Positions 36,820-46,122 of a DNA stretch of 64,000 nucleotides are shown here, piece after piece (position 1 is the stretch's first letter; each line of letters begins with the position of its first letter). Under the pieces are notes generated by a model. It did no database searches, was not told the DNA's origin, and saw only the letters and a list, made by a program, of their open reading frames with translations. Source of the stretch: Lachnospiraceae bacterium. GTDB taxonomy: Bacteria; Bacillota; Clostridia; Lachnospirales; Lachnospiraceae. The stretch is from assembly GCA_022510565.1 (NCBI GenBank), contig JAFLTE010000001.1, positions 248,001 through 312,000 on the forward strand. Direction: 5' to 3'. Position numbers and translations under genes: made by a program.

Positions 36820-37803
36820 ATGAATATTTTGATTTTAAGCTGTGGAACGAGAAACAAACTGGTACGGTATTTCCGGGAAAAAGGAAACGGTTTCGAGCGC
36901 GTGGTCGGAACGGATTGCAGCGCTTATGCGCCCGCACTATATGAAACCGATAAACATTATCTTGTTCCCCGCATGACTGCACCGAACTATCTTGATACAA
37001 TTCTGAATATCTGTGCGGATGAAAAGATTAATGCCATACTGCCGCTTCAGGAGGATGAACTTTATCTAATCGCATCCAATAAAGAACTTTTTACAGAACG
37101 CGGAATATGCCCGATTGTTTCCGAACCAGATACAGTGGAGTTGTGTCGGGATAAATTCGCCTTTTATAATCATCTGACAAAGCATAATCTTCCTGCGCTG
37201 CCAACCTACGACAGTTTGACTGCATTTCGGAATAGTTACGAAGCAGGCAAGATGGAGTTTCCCGTGTTCGTAAAACCGAGCCGAGGCTGCGGCAGCATAG
37301 GTATTCAAAAAGTAGAACAGATGGAACTGTTGGAAGTACTGTGTAGATACAGTTCAGAAAGCCTGCTGATTCAATCTTTCGCAGAAGGCGAAGAATACGG
37401 TATCGACCTTTATGTGGATTTGCTTTCCCATAAACCTGTATCAATTTTTGCCAAGAAAAAACTGCGGATGCGCGCCGGCGAGACGGAAAAATCCGTGTCG
37501 ATAAAGGACGATGCACTTTTTTCTCTGGTAATGCAAACTGCCGAAACTTTATCTCTGGCAGGCCCCGTGGATATGGATATATTCTGTGTGGACGGCAAGT
37601 ACTATATCTCCGAAATCAATCCGCGTTTCGGCGGCGGTTATCCCCACGCATACAGCTGCGGAGTCAACTTCCCGAAGCTGATTGCCTCAAATCTTTCAGG
37701 GCAAGAAAATACAGATGCCATCGGCTCCTATGAGGACGGTATCTGTATGTTAAAATACACTGACTTAATGACCCTGCATATGGCAGAACAAAACGATAAA
37801 TAA
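36820..37803 (+). CDS. ATP-grasp enzyme (CarB-like), second paralogue
   Basis: A 327-residue ATP-grasp protein starting MNILILSCGTRNKLV. It shares with the gene at 10010-10993 the segments TDCS, APA, DK-YLVPR-TAP-YLD and KK-MRAGET-KSVS; the ATP loop PVFVKPSRGCGS and the metal site NPRFGGGYPHAY from residue 267 are also present. About half of all positions look identical by eye. The family forms amide bonds through acyl phosphates. Coupled to the PLP enzyme upstream, it may attach an amine or amino acid to a sugar acid. It ends 3 bases from the stop of the convergent pseI gene. Confidence 0.82.
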   Translation: MNILILSCGTRNKLVRYFREKGNGFERVVGTDCSAYAPALYETDKHYLVPRMTAPNYLDTILNICADEKINAILPLQEDELYLIASNKELFTERGICPIVSEPDTVELCRDKFAFYNHLTKHNLPALPTYDSLTAFRNSYEAGKMEFPVFVKPSRGCGSIGIQKVEQMELLEVLCRYSSESLLIQSFAEGEEYGIDLYVDLLSHKPVSIFAKKKLRMRAGETEKSVSIKDDALFSLVMQTAETLSLAGPVDMDIFCVDGKYYISEINPRFGGGYPHAYSCGVNFPKLIASNLSGQENTDAIGSYEDGICMLKYTDLMTLHMAEQNDK

Positions 37804-37806
37804 TTT

Positions 37807-38862
37807 TTAATCTTTATCAAGCATCTCCCATGCCAGAGGCGTGCCACGACTGATATCTTGAACTGCCTTTTTCCCAAGCACTTCTTCATAATACATCGTA
37901 TGCAGTCCGCATCCCGGACGAATGGAACGCACATTCTGCGGTGTAAATATTTCTCCCGCTTTAACATCCTGCACCACGAACAGCGAGCGGGAACCCTGTC
38001 TTTCCTTTTCCTGCTTCGGTGTCAGTTTATACTCCGATTCTCCCATTGCTTTTTCCAGAATACGGATATTCTTCACCATTTCCTTAAACTCTTCCGGTTC
38101 CATGGAGAAGGCTCCGTCCGGTCCGCCGTCGGCACGCCGAAGCGTCAAGTGCTTTTCTACCATCTTAATGCCGTAAGCTACCGCTCCCACAGGCACCACA
38201 CTCCCCATCGTATGGTCCGACAATCCCACCATACAGTCGTAAGTCTGCGCTAATGTGGGAATCATCGCCAGATTGCACTCTTCATAAGGCGTAGGGTAAG
38301 CAGATACACATTTCAAAAGCATCACTTCCTCGTTGCCTTCTTCCCGGCACACCTGAAGCGCTCGCTCTATATCCTCCGCCGTAGCTACACCCGTAGCCAG
38401 AATAACAGGTTTATGCAGCGCTGCAATACGCCTGATTAGCGGAATGTCATTGATTTCATAAGATGCCACTTTATAGGCGGGCATACCACACTCATGCATG
38501 AAATCCACGGAAAGCGCATCGAACGGAGAGGAAAAGCATTCCATGCCAAGACTCTCCGCCAGTTCTTTTAACTTAGGCTGCCACTCCCAGGGCGTAGACG
38601 CTTCCTCATATAGTTTATATTCTGTCATACCGTCCCACAGTCCGCCATGTATCTGAAAATATTCATTGTCGCAATCAATAGAGAGACTGTCCGCCGTATA
38701 GGTTTGCAACTTAACAGCGTCCGCGCCGGCTTCCTTCGCCGCGTGAATAATCTCCACGGCCCTGCCGTAATCCTTTAGGTGATTACCCGACATTTCCGCC
38801 ACACAAAAACACGGACTGTCTTTCCCGATATGGTGTCTCCCGATTTGAATTTCTTTTTTCAT
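37807..38862 (-). CDS. pseI: Pseudaminic acid synthase
   Basis: A 351-residue NeuB-family protein. The barrel has CVAEMSGNH (20-28), GADAVKLQTYTADSL, LWDGMTEYKLYEEA (the PseI variant of this loop) and VGLSDHTMG; the C-terminal 60 residues form the antifreeze-like SAF domain (SRSLFVVQDVKAGE ... RPGCGLHTMYYEEVLGKK). It condenses 2,4-diacetamido-2,4,6-trideoxy-L-altrose with phosphoenolpyruvate to give pseudaminic acid. The EMSGNH and LWDGMTEY features favour PseI over the sialic or legionaminic acid synthases. It follows pseG and pseF in the same unit. Confidence 0.9.
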   Translation of the reverse strand: MKKEIQIGRHHIGKDSPCFCVAEMSGNHLKDYGRAVEIIHAAKEAGADAVKLQTYTADSLSIDCDNEYFQIHGGLWDGMTEYKLYEEASTPWEWQPKLKELAESLGMECFSSPFDALSVDFMHECGMPAYKVASYEINDIPLIRRIAALHKPVILATGVATAEDIERALQVCREEGNEEVMLLKCVSAYPTPYEECNLAMIPTLAQTYDCMVGLSDHTMGSVVPVGAVAYGIKMVEKHLTLRRADGGPDGAFSMEPEEFKEMVKNIRILEKAMGESEYKLTPKQEKERQGSRSLFVVQDVKAGEIFTPQNVRSIRPGCGLHTMYYEEVLGKKAVQDISRGTPLAWEMLDKD

Positions 38863-38895
38863 ATGAGGTAGTTTCCTTTATATTAATATCTCATT

Positions 38896-39591
38896 TTATG
38901 GCATTCCTGTCATTTTCTTATATTTCAGTTCTGCTATCTCCCAATCATTCATCGTATCGATATCCTGCACTTCCAACTCACTTGTAATGATGGGCAGCAT
39001 ATGAGGAAGATCGGTTGTACCGTATTCCATAAATTGCTTTACCCTGCATAGATAAAACTGTCCGCAATCGTGAAAATAAGGCTCTAAATCCTGAGAACGG
39101 GTCTGCGCATATTCAGGCCATTTCATCTGCAGCTCGCCTTCCTCATTCACCACAACACATCGCTGCGGCGGAAAGGAAAACTGCACCACCGGCATTACAC
39201 TCCACGCCTCCTGTTCCTGCAGAATCCGAAAGGCATTCTGTAATTTCTCCGCTGTTACAAAAGGTGCCGTCGGATAAATGCATGCCATATATTCAAAGGT
39301 CCGCCCTCTTTTTTCATATTCAGAAAGCACTTCTGTCAGGACATCGTCGGTAGTAGCAAAATCATTAGCTGTAGCCTCACTTCTCATAAAGGGTACACTT
39401 GCACCTGCACCCCGCGCAATCTGGGCAATCTCCTCGTCATCGGTGGACACCATGACCTCCTCAAAAAGCTCAGAGGCAAGCGCCGCCTCTATAGAATAGC
39501 ACATGATCGGCTTCCCGAGAAAATTCTTTTTGTTTTTATTCGGTATTCTTTTGCTTCCGCCCCGTGCGGTTATGATTGCTATTGCACCCAT
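38896..39591 (-). CDS. pseF: CMP-pseudaminic acid cytidylyltransferase
   Basis: A 231-residue CMP-nonulosonate synthetase. The nucleotide loop ARGGSKRIPNKNKKNF (9-24) and the STDDEEIA, IYPTAPF and late VQDIDTMNDWEIAELKYK segments are those of the PseF/NeuA group. It activates the nine-carbon sugar with CTP to the CMP form used by transferases. PseF rather than NeuA is chosen because pseG and pseI flank it in order (33-base gaps). Cytoplasmic, no extra domain. Start at 39591 begins with MGAIAIITARGGS, the usual N-terminus. Confidence 0.9.
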   Translation of the reverse strand: MGAIAIITARGGSKRIPNKNKKNFLGKPIMCYSIEAALASELFEEVMVSTDDEEIAQIARGAGASVPFMRSEATANDFATTDDVLTEVLSEYEKRGRTFEYMACIYPTAPFVTAEKLQNAFRILQEQEAWSVMPVVQFSFPPQRCVVVNEEGELQMKWPEYAQTRSQDLEPYFHDCGQFYLCRVKQFMEYGTTDLPHMLPIITSELEVQDIDTMNDWEIAELKYKKMTGMP

Positions 39592-39624
39592 TATTTCCTC
39601 CGTTTGTCACACAATTCATTAAGA

Positions 39625-40740
39625 CTAATTTAAGCGAATAATTTCTTCCGCAATTCTGTATGCACCTCTCCCGTCAGTCACTTCATATAACTTCCGTTTC
39701 ATTTTATCACGTAGAGCTTCGTCACTTATAATCCGCTTCAAACCGCTGCAGATATCGTGTAAACACTGAACCCGATTTTCACGTATGTCTCCGGCATACA
39801 ACATTCTTTCTTCTTGAGAAAAGAATTCATGGTCATACTGCTGGTTGTCCGCACTGGCAAAAAAAACTGTAGGTGTCTGCGTGGCACATAGTTCAAACAA
39901 AGTCGTACCCGCCGCAGATACCGCCGCTGTGCATCCACTCATCAACTGCGCCATGTGCGCCACATATTCATGCAGGCAAATATTCGGGTGTATGTTCGCC
40001 AGACGTTTCAATTCTTCCTCATAGCGATTGAACCTGCCGACCACAACATCAAAAGTCACGTCCTTAAATGTCTCGTCCTGCGTAACTGTCTCCATAATTC
40101 CCACCAGCGCATTGCACGGGTCTCCGCCGCCGGAACTGAGCAGGATGTGTGTACCCGCCGCAGTTTGCGCACCGTTGTTATTATGCAGGACATCGTTTGT
40201 ACATGCGGCATCTCCGAACTCCTCACGAAGCGGTACATACTGAGTACCAAGCAAGAGCCGTGTCCTTCCCGCATAAGTCTCCTGATAGGGAAACCGAATA
40301 TGATATGCATTGTAGTTAATAAGCATATCCACCGGATATATATTCTCGAAACAGTCATCAATATAAATCAATTGACACAGGTGGGAAAGAGTCTGAAAAT
40401 ACTTTTCCGTTACATAATAGGAATCCACCAGAAGCTTCTGGCAATTTGCCTTCACAAGCTCTTCGCATAACGTCTCCGTCTCCGCCTCCATATGATTCCA
40501 TTCCGTATGCAGACACACATAAGGCATATCTGCCTGCGCCAGCAGCTTCCCACCATATTCATCCGCCGTAAAAAAAATGACTTCGCATCCTGCAGAAATC
40601 AACTGCCTCGCAATTGTAATACATCGCATAATATGTCCCGTGGCAATAGTATCGTTAGCGTCCGCGCGAATACCTATCTTCTGTGTGATTATTTCCGACT
40701 TCCCGCCCAAACTGTTCCGCCTTTCCATATGAGTAACCAT
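39625..40740 (-). CDS. pseG: UDP-sugar hydrolase of pseudaminic acid synthesis
   Basis: A GT-B-fold hydrolase. The KIGIRADANDTIATGHIMRC segment holds the catalytic His (His36 from this start); SSGGGDPCN and the late TTLFELCATQTPTVFFA follow, as in PseG. It cuts UDP from UDP-2,4-diacetamido-trideoxy-altrose before the PseI step. The true start is unclear: the frame is open to 40785, but the ATGs at 40740 and 40728 avoid overlap with the upstream GT2; GAGGG lies 1 and 13 bases before them. Some 20 residues before the GIRADA motif are not typical of the family, so a still later start is possible. Confidence 0.87.
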   Translation of the reverse strand: MVTHMERRNSLGGKSEIITQKIGIRADANDTIATGHIMRCITIARQLISAGCEVIFFTADEYGGKLLAQADMPYVCLHTEWNHMEAETETLCEELVKANCQKLLVDSYYVTEKYFQTLSHLCQLIYIDDCFENIYPVDMLINYNAYHIRFPYQETYAGRTRLLLGTQYVPLREEFGDAACTNDVLHNNNGAQTAAGTHILLSSGGGDPCNALVGIMETVTQDETFKDVTFDVVVGRFNRYEEELKRLANIHPNICLHEYVAHMAQLMSGCTAAVSAAGTTLFELCATQTPTVFFASADNQQYDHEFFSQEERMLYAGDIRENRVQCLHDICSGLKRIISDEALRDKMKRKLYEVTDGRGAYRIAEEIIRLN

Positions 40741-40745
40741 GCCCT

Positions 40746-41774
40746 CTATTTTTGATGGGCCTTGCGCCATTTTCGATATGCCCACAACAGCTTATAGTAC
40801 AATATAAAAAAGAGCGTGGAGCGCTGCTGCATCCGAATCAGTTTTTGCTCCTCCGCATGCGTCCGCTCCCGATAATAGGGATTCTTCTCAAAGTCTGAAA
40901 AAGTCTGCCGCATTTCTCTGCCAATGGCCTTGACAAAACTATATCTGACCCTATCTACTCCCGCCATATAGGTAAACAACGTATTGACATAGAACAGAAG
41001 TGTAAAGCTATACTCCAGTTCCGTCAAATACTCGTCATAATATTGGTGTCTTCGTGCTTCTTCCAGCATCAATCGCCCTGCTGCCATACGGTCTTCACAC
41101 CGTTTAACCGAAATCGTGTGTACTGTAGACGCATCATGTTGATAGTAATAATACAACGGTTCCTCAATATACTCGAAATGCTTCGCCAACACAAAATAAG
41201 AATTGCCGAGGGCATTATCCTCATAAAAAATATCTTCCGGAAACCAAAGCTCATTCTCCATAATCATGGAACGGCGAAAAATTTTTACCACAAGACTTCC
41301 CCCGTCCAAGATTAGGCTTTTCCTTTTCTGCGCATCCAAAATTCCGCTCTGCTCTTTTTTGTTATTCGGAACAATCTGCCCGACTTTCATGGAATGCTCG
41401 TCCGTCAGACAGTAATCGCATCCCACCAGGTCAGCGCCCGTCGCCTCCGCTCTCTCAATCAGCTTACGGTACATATCCGGTGCAATCCAGTCATCGCTGT
41501 CTACAAACCCAATCCAATCACCTTGAGCTATTCTCAACCCGATGTTCTTTGCGCCGCCTTGATGTCTGTTCACCTCGGAGTGAATCGCCCGAATTTTGTC
41601 AGGAAAACGCCTCTCGTAATCCTGTAAGACTGCGAAAGAATTATCCGTGGAGCAATCGTCCACCGCAATAATCTCATAATCCTCCACAGTCTGATTAACA
41701 AGCGAGTCCATGCAATATTCCAGTTTTTGGTCAGAGGCCATGTTGTAGACCGGCACAATAATGCTAAGTTTCAT
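40746..41774 (-). CDS. Glycosyltransferase family 2
   Basis: A 342-residue GT-A transferase: MKLSIIVPVYNMA at the start, VDDCSTDNSFA, the metal motif FVDSDDW, then EDNALGNSYFV of the WaaB/CpsJ-like GT2 group, and a C-terminal extension rich in aromatic and basic residues. It has no clear membrane helix but the tail (LFFILYYKLLWAYRKWRK) may lie on the membrane. It is the first gene of the unit that contains pseG, pseF and pseI, so it may use or extend the nonulosonate-bearing glycan; GT2 enzymes rarely use CMP sugars, so the donor is open. Confidence 0.85.
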   Translation of the reverse strand: MKLSIIVPVYNMASDQKLEYCMDSLVNQTVEDYEIIAVDDCSTDNSFAVLQDYERRFPDKIRAIHSEVNRHQGGAKNIGLRIAQGDWIGFVDSDDWIAPDMYRKLIERAEATGADLVGCDYCLTDEHSMKVGQIVPNNKKEQSGILDAQKRKSLILDGGSLVVKIFRRSMIMENELWFPEDIFYEDNALGNSYFVLAKHFEYIEEPLYYYYQHDASTVHTISVKRCEDRMAAGRLMLEEARRHQYYDEYLTELEYSFTLLFYVNTLFTYMAGVDRVRYSFVKAIGREMRQTFSDFEKNPYYRERTHAEEQKLIRMQQRSTLFFILYYKLLWAYRKWRKAHQK

Positions 41775-41806
41775 ATTGGTAGTCCTGTTCTCTATATTAC
41801 GCGCTT

Positions 41807-41833
41807 AGTATATCATAATCTGTATTTTGTCAG
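41807..41833 (-). promoter_or_regulatory. Extended -10 promoter before the GT2-pseG-pseF-pseI unit
   Basis: On the minus strand TATACT (41812-41807) preceded by TGA. CTGACA (41833-41828) lies upstream with a short 15-base spacer; TTGCTG three bases further up gives 18. It sits in the 95-base gap after lacM, where nothing else is recognised. Start near 41800. Confidence 0.5.
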
Positions 41834-41869
41834 CAAGCGTAACGGCGACAAGCAATAAACTCTCCGGTA

Positions 41870-42832
41870 TTACTGCACCCCGCCTATCCAGAATCCATAA
41901 TCGATATCTTTCTCAGCGCTGATATGGTAAGGTGCTTCTACGTCCGCACCCCAACTGTCTATGCCACCCACGCCGCGCACTGCACCAAGAATAGTTAATA
42001 CCGTTCTTCTTGCCGGCGGAAGTTCCTCCTGATGGGTTGCACTTTCCAATTCCATAGCAGTATACGGAATACACGCAAATGCAAAATTCTCTCCGTCTTC
42101 CGCCCGGAAACGGATGCCGGTCTCTTTCTCCTCTTTGCAGGAATTATCCTGTACCGTACTGCGATACACTTCCACCCACTTCGTCTGCATATGCATATTG
42201 CAGTCCTGCGGCACCAGATAAGATGTCACAGGCAGTCCCTCTATCTCATACACACCGGGAATTCCGCCCGCCATTCTGTCAGGATAAGTCTCTCCGGACA
42301 ATCCTTCATAACGGTATCTGTCAGCACAGGTAGGCATAATAAACCGCATACCGAATACAGGAAGCTCCGGCAGACCTTCCTTACCTTCATAATGCACACG
42401 AACATGAATATCCCCGCCCGCGTACACCTCATATGTCACTGTAACCTGCGTCGCAGGCACTGTAATCGTCTCATATACAAAGGTAACTGTTGCACGTTCT
42501 GCCTCCACGTCACCACCGTATACATTATTGGCAGGCGCTAGCGGAACCACAACCTGCTTGTCGTCTATCGTCACCACAATGCCCACACATTTGATAAAAC
42601 AGTCTGCGCCGACCCACATAGCACTTTTATGCGCAAACTTATTGCCTCTGTCATTGTCCGTCAACGCTCTCCAGAAAGTGGGCATCGGTGCTCTGTAGAG
42701 CCACTCCTTGCCGTCACGGACGAGAGATTCCATACCGGTTCTTGCACCGGAAAAGATGTAAGAAAAATTTTCGCCGCGCATACCTATCGTTGCATCGCCC
42801 ACAATTACCTTTAATTTATTCGTGCAATCCAT
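41870..42832 (-). CDS. lacM: Beta-galactosidase small subunit
   Basis: A 320-residue protein matching the C-terminal fifth domain of LacZ-type beta-galactosidases: GARTGMESLVRDGKEWLYRAPMPTFWRALTDNDRGN near 30-63, later CADRYRYEGLSGETYPDR and a closing DYGFWIGGVQ. In lactic acid bacteria LacM is the small subunit that completes the active site of LacL. The gene overlaps lacL by 17 bases, the arrangement known for the heterodimeric enzyme. It is not a frameshift remnant: both genes have their own start and full domain boundaries. A catabolic enzyme in a glycan locus is unusual. Confidence 0.9.
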   Translation of the reverse strand: MDCTNKLKVIVGDATIGMRGENFSYIFSGARTGMESLVRDGKEWLYRAPMPTFWRALTDNDRGNKFAHKSAMWVGADCFIKCVGIVVTIDDKQVVVPLAPANNVYGGDVEAERATVTFVYETITVPATQVTVTYEVYAGGDIHVRVHYEGKEGLPELPVFGMRFIMPTCADRYRYEGLSGETYPDRMAGGIPGVYEIEGLPVTSYLVPQDCNMHMQTKWVEVYRSTVQDNSCKEEKETGIRFRAEDGENFAFACIPYTAMELESATHQEELPPARRTVLTILGAVRGVGGIDSWGADVEAPYHISAEKDIDYGFWIGGVQ

Positions 42833-44714
42833 AATAGTATTTCACCTCCTGCATAGCCGGTTTTTCAGTTCTGTCCGCGAACACAATACCGTTTCCTGAG
42901 AACTCATATTCGCTCGACCTGTCATCAAAATCACCGCCGTAACGCAACACCTTCCTGCCTGTCACTTTATCTTCCACAAAAATCGCCTGGTCAATATAGT
43001 CCCATATAAATCCGCCCTGATACATATCAAAACGATCCAACAAATCGATATAGGACTTCATACCGCCGAGGGAGTTGCCCATATCATGCATATATTCACA
43101 CAGGATAAAAGGTTTCTTCGGTTCATTCTCCAGATATTCTATAATGTCATCAGGTCTGGCGTACATACGACTCTCCACATCGGATATCGTATCTTCATAC
43201 GCTCGATTATTCACAACACCCTCATAGTGCACCAGTCTGCTGTCATCCTTGTCTTTAAAGAAGCGCTGCATCGCCTCAATATTGTCACCCGCGTAGGACT
43301 CATTGCCCAACGACCAGAACAGAATCGACGGATGATTCTTGAAAGTCTCAAAATTACTCCTCGCCCTGTCGATAACCACCTCTTTCCACTGGGGCACGCT
43401 GCCCGGCACATTCCATGACGGCTCCGCAAACATCTTCTGCCACGAACCATGACTCTCTAAATTCGTCTCCGACATCACATAAATTCCGTTGCGATCGCAT
43501 AAATCATACCACGGTATCTGATCGGGATAATGACAGGTGCGCACCGCATTGATATTATTGCGCTTAAAACACTCAATATCAAATTCCATATCCTGCATGG
43601 TAATACATCTGCCGCCCTCCGCACTCCACTCATGTCGGTTGACTCCGTTGATAATCAATCTCCTGCCATTAAATAAAATAACCTTATCGCGTATCTCAAT
43701 ACGTCGAAATCCGACTGCGCAAGGAACCACTTCCACCACATTACCCTGTTCGTCCTCTAAGGTGACGAGTAATTGGTACAGATACGGATTCTTATTGTCC
43801 CAGAGTGTGACCTTATCGGTTAAAGGCAGAGATGCTTTTACAGCTAATGACGCATCTGCACTTGCCTCAGCAAGCAAATGCCCGTCCCTATCCTGTAAAA
43901 CAATTTTCACCCGGCCCTTTGACTGTGCTGTTTCCGACAATGCCCGGGATATCTGTATCTGTACATCTACGACTCCACTTGTCAGGTTTTCCGACAAGCA
44001 AGGCTTCACCCACAGATCCTCCACGTGCATCATCGGCTTTGCATACAGGGTCACATTCCTGTAGATTCCAAAGAACCTAAAGAAATCCTGATCCTCCAAG
44101 TACGCCGCCGTACTGTTCTTATATACTTCCACTGCAAGCACGTTATTTTGCTCTTCTATATAAGGTGTCAAATCAAATTCCGAAGGGGTAAAACTGTCCT
44201 CTGCATAGCCCACAAATTGCCCGTTAAGCCACACATACATTGCCTGTTCCACGCCCTCGAATCGAATGCATACCCGCTTACCTATAAGCCCTTTATCCAA
44301 ATCAAACACCTTGCGATATGAGCCGACAGGATTATAGTCTGCCTCGCTGAAAGAACCGGCTTCCGTTCTATCCTGCCCCAAAGCATACGCCGGACGACGG
44401 TACACCTTGCCTTCCCACGGATACAGCACGTTGGTATAATGCAGCTTGTCATATCCCGCCATCTCAATATGGCATGGCACCTGTATTTCATCGAAATGCC
44501 CCGCCTCATAATCCTTCTTATAGAAGTCCGTCGGACGGCTCTTAGGATTGACGGAATAGGCAAACTGCCATGTTCCGTTTAGTGACTGACAAAGTGAACT
44601 TTGCTGTCGTTCCATCTCATTCATATTTGCATAAATTTTGTGATCGCTGTGTGCCGGAAGCTGACCCACCCTAAATGTTTGCGGATCATCCAGCCATCTG
44701 ATATCCGGTTTCAT
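42816..44714 (-). CDS. lacL: Beta-galactosidase large subunit (GH2)
   Basis: A 632-residue GH2 enzyme with the N-terminal sugar-binding domain (NGTWQFAYS, YPWEG), an immunoglobulin-like domain, and the catalytic barrel. The acid/base is Glu472 in WSLGNESYAG and the nucleophile Glu540 in FILCEYMHDMGNS. Length and end point match LacL of the LacLM type, with the last LacZ domain supplied by lacM. No signal peptide, so it acts in the cytoplasm, hydrolysing beta-galactosides. AGAGGG precedes the ATG at 44714. It follows the MATE gene by 22 bases and is likely co-transcribed from the pseB promoter. Confidence 0.92.
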   Translation of the reverse strand: MKPDIRWLDDPQTFRVGQLPAHSDHKIYANMNEMERQQSSLCQSLNGTWQFAYSVNPKSRPTDFYKKDYEAGHFDEIQVPCHIEMAGYDKLHYTNVLYPWEGKVYRRPAYALGQDRTEAGSFSEADYNPVGSYRKVFDLDKGLIGKRVCIRFEGVEQAMYVWLNGQFVGYAEDSFTPSEFDLTPYIEEQNNVLAVEVYKNSTAAYLEDQDFFRFFGIYRNVTLYAKPMMHVEDLWVKPCLSENLTSGVVDVQIQISRALSETAQSKGRVKIVLQDRDGHLLAEASADASLAVKASLPLTDKVTLWDNKNPYLYQLLVTLEDEQGNVVEVVPCAVGFRRIEIRDKVILFNGRRLIINGVNRHEWSAEGGRCITMQDMEFDIECFKRNNINAVRTCHYPDQIPWYDLCDRNGIYVMSETNLESHGSWQKMFAEPSWNVPGSVPQWKEVVIDRARSNFETFKNHPSILFWSLGNESYAGDNIEAMQRFFKDKDDSRLVHYEGVVNNRAYEDTISDVESRMYARPDDIIEYLENEPKKPFILCEYMHDMGNSLGGMKSYIDLLDRFDMYQGGFIWDYIDQAIFVEDKVTGRKVLRYGGDFDDRSSEYEFSGNGIVFADRTEKPAMQEVKYYYGLHE

Positions 44715-44736
44715 ACTATATCCCTCTTTTCTATAT

Positions 44737-46122
44737 TTAATTTGCTTTCACTGCCTGATACTTTTCATTCCTTTTATTAAAAAGCTGCCGCAGCACCCAG
44801 AAATAGCTGCCCACGAGAATCACGTCCGCTCCCGCCCACGCCGTCACCTCTGCATAGAAAATACCGCTTTCTCCGATTATGCGGGGCAGCAAAAGCGCCG
44901 CCAATGCACGCATGACAAATTCCGCAATACCGGAAGCCATCGGCAGCACCGTGTTTCCCATACCCTGCAATGCCGAACGAATAATGTGCAGTAAATACAG
45001 AATCGGCAGACATACACTCATAATCGCTAGATATCTGTAAGCGATCCCCATCGCTTGATCCACCACCTGCTCGTCTCCCGACAGGAAGTACCCCAATATG
45101 GTATGTCCAAAGAGCAACATGCACAACGCAATTACTGCAGAAGTCACTATTGCAACCCAAAGCGCTGAGCGCACGCCCTTGCGGATTCTCGCGTACTCCC
45201 CTGCACCCATATTCTGCCCCACATAAGTTGTCATCGCATATCCATAGGATGTAGCTGCAATTTCCAGAATGCCGTAGAGTTTATTGGTGGCCGTAAAGCC
45301 GGCAATAAAGACAACGCCGAATCCATTCACCACTGTCTGCACAATCATGCCACCTATACAAATAATACTGTTCTGAAATGCCAGCGGCAAGCCAAGGATA
45401 AACAATCTGCCCGCTGTCTGTGCCTGCAGGTGAAAATCATCTTTTGTGCAGGACAAAACAGAAATTTTTCTGATAACCAACAGGCAGAAAACTCCGGATA
45501 CTGCCTGAGCAATCAACGTCGCCACGGCGGCTCCCGCAATACCCCAGTGAAAACCGAGGACAAACAGAAGATCAAGCGCTATATTTGCCAGAGATGCCAC
45601 AACCATGGCCCGAAGCGGTGTCTTGCCGTCTCCCAGTGCACGCAGGATAGAAGCCAGCATATTATAACTCATCACAATAGGGATGCCCGCAAACATAATC
45701 CGCAGATAAAGGAGCGCGTTCCCTGTAATTTCCGTGGGAGTATGCAAAAAAGCCAGCATAGGCGCAGCCACCGCCTGTCCCACTACCAATAAAACCAGCG
45801 TGCTGAGTACCGCAAGTATCACGGAATTACCTACTGTCTGCCGAAGCCGCTTAGTTTGTCCTGCGCCGAAATCCTGTGCCATCTGAATGGCGAAACCTTG
45901 CGTCAGCCCTTGTATGATACCAAGCATCGTCCAGTTGAGCCAATCCGATGCCCCAAGCGCCGCCAACGCATCCACACCTAATGCTTTGCCCACAATCATG
46001 GTGTCAACTACCGTATATAATTGCTGAAAGACATTGCCTGCCATAAGCGGCAGCGCAAATGAAATGATATGGGCAACAGGACTGCCCTGCGTCATGTTGC
46101 GTGTCTTCGTTTTTGTCTCCAT
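44737..46122 (-). CDS. MATE-family (MOP superfamily) transporter
   Basis: A 461-residue protein with twelve predicted helices in two halves. It opens MTQGSPVAHIISFALPLMAGNVFQQLY, the standard MATE start, with VDTMIVGKALGVDALAALGAS next. MATE proteins export drugs or metabolites using Na or H gradients. They share the MOP fold with Wzx flippases, and since no Wzx gene is seen in the window this one could serve as the lipid-sugar flippase for the EpsG-type block; sequence alone leans to MATE. The start is uncertain (46122, or the ATG at 46095 that overlaps the upstream stop). Confidence 0.85.
   Translation of the reverse strand: METKTKTRNMTQGSPVAHIISFALPLMAGNVFQQLYTVVDTMIVGKALGVDALAALGASDWLNWTMLGIIQGLTQGFAIQMAQDFGAGQTKRLRQTVGNSVILAVLSTLVLLVVGQAVAAPMLAFLHTPTEITGNALLYLRIMFAGIPIVMSYNMLASILRALGDGKTPLRAMVVASLANIALDLLFVLGFHWGIAGAAVATLIAQAVSGVFCLLVIRKISVLSCTKDDFHLQAQTAGRLFILGLPLAFQNSIICIGGMIVQTVVNGFGVVFIAGFTATNKLYGILEIAATSYGYAMTTYVGQNMGAGEYARIRKGVRSALWVAIVTSAVIALCMLLFGHTILGYFLSGDEQVVDQAMGIAYRYLAIMSVCLPILYLLHIIRSALQGMGNTVLPMASGIAEFVMRALAALLLPRIIGESGIFYAEVTAWAGADVILVGSYFWVLRQLFNKRNEKYQAVKAN

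Noticed and set aside
41870-44714. A lacZ gene broken by a frameshift
   Set aside because: The two frames meet exactly at the domain boundary known from LacL/LacM, overlap by 17 bases, and the second has its own ATG. This is the normal two-subunit enzyme.
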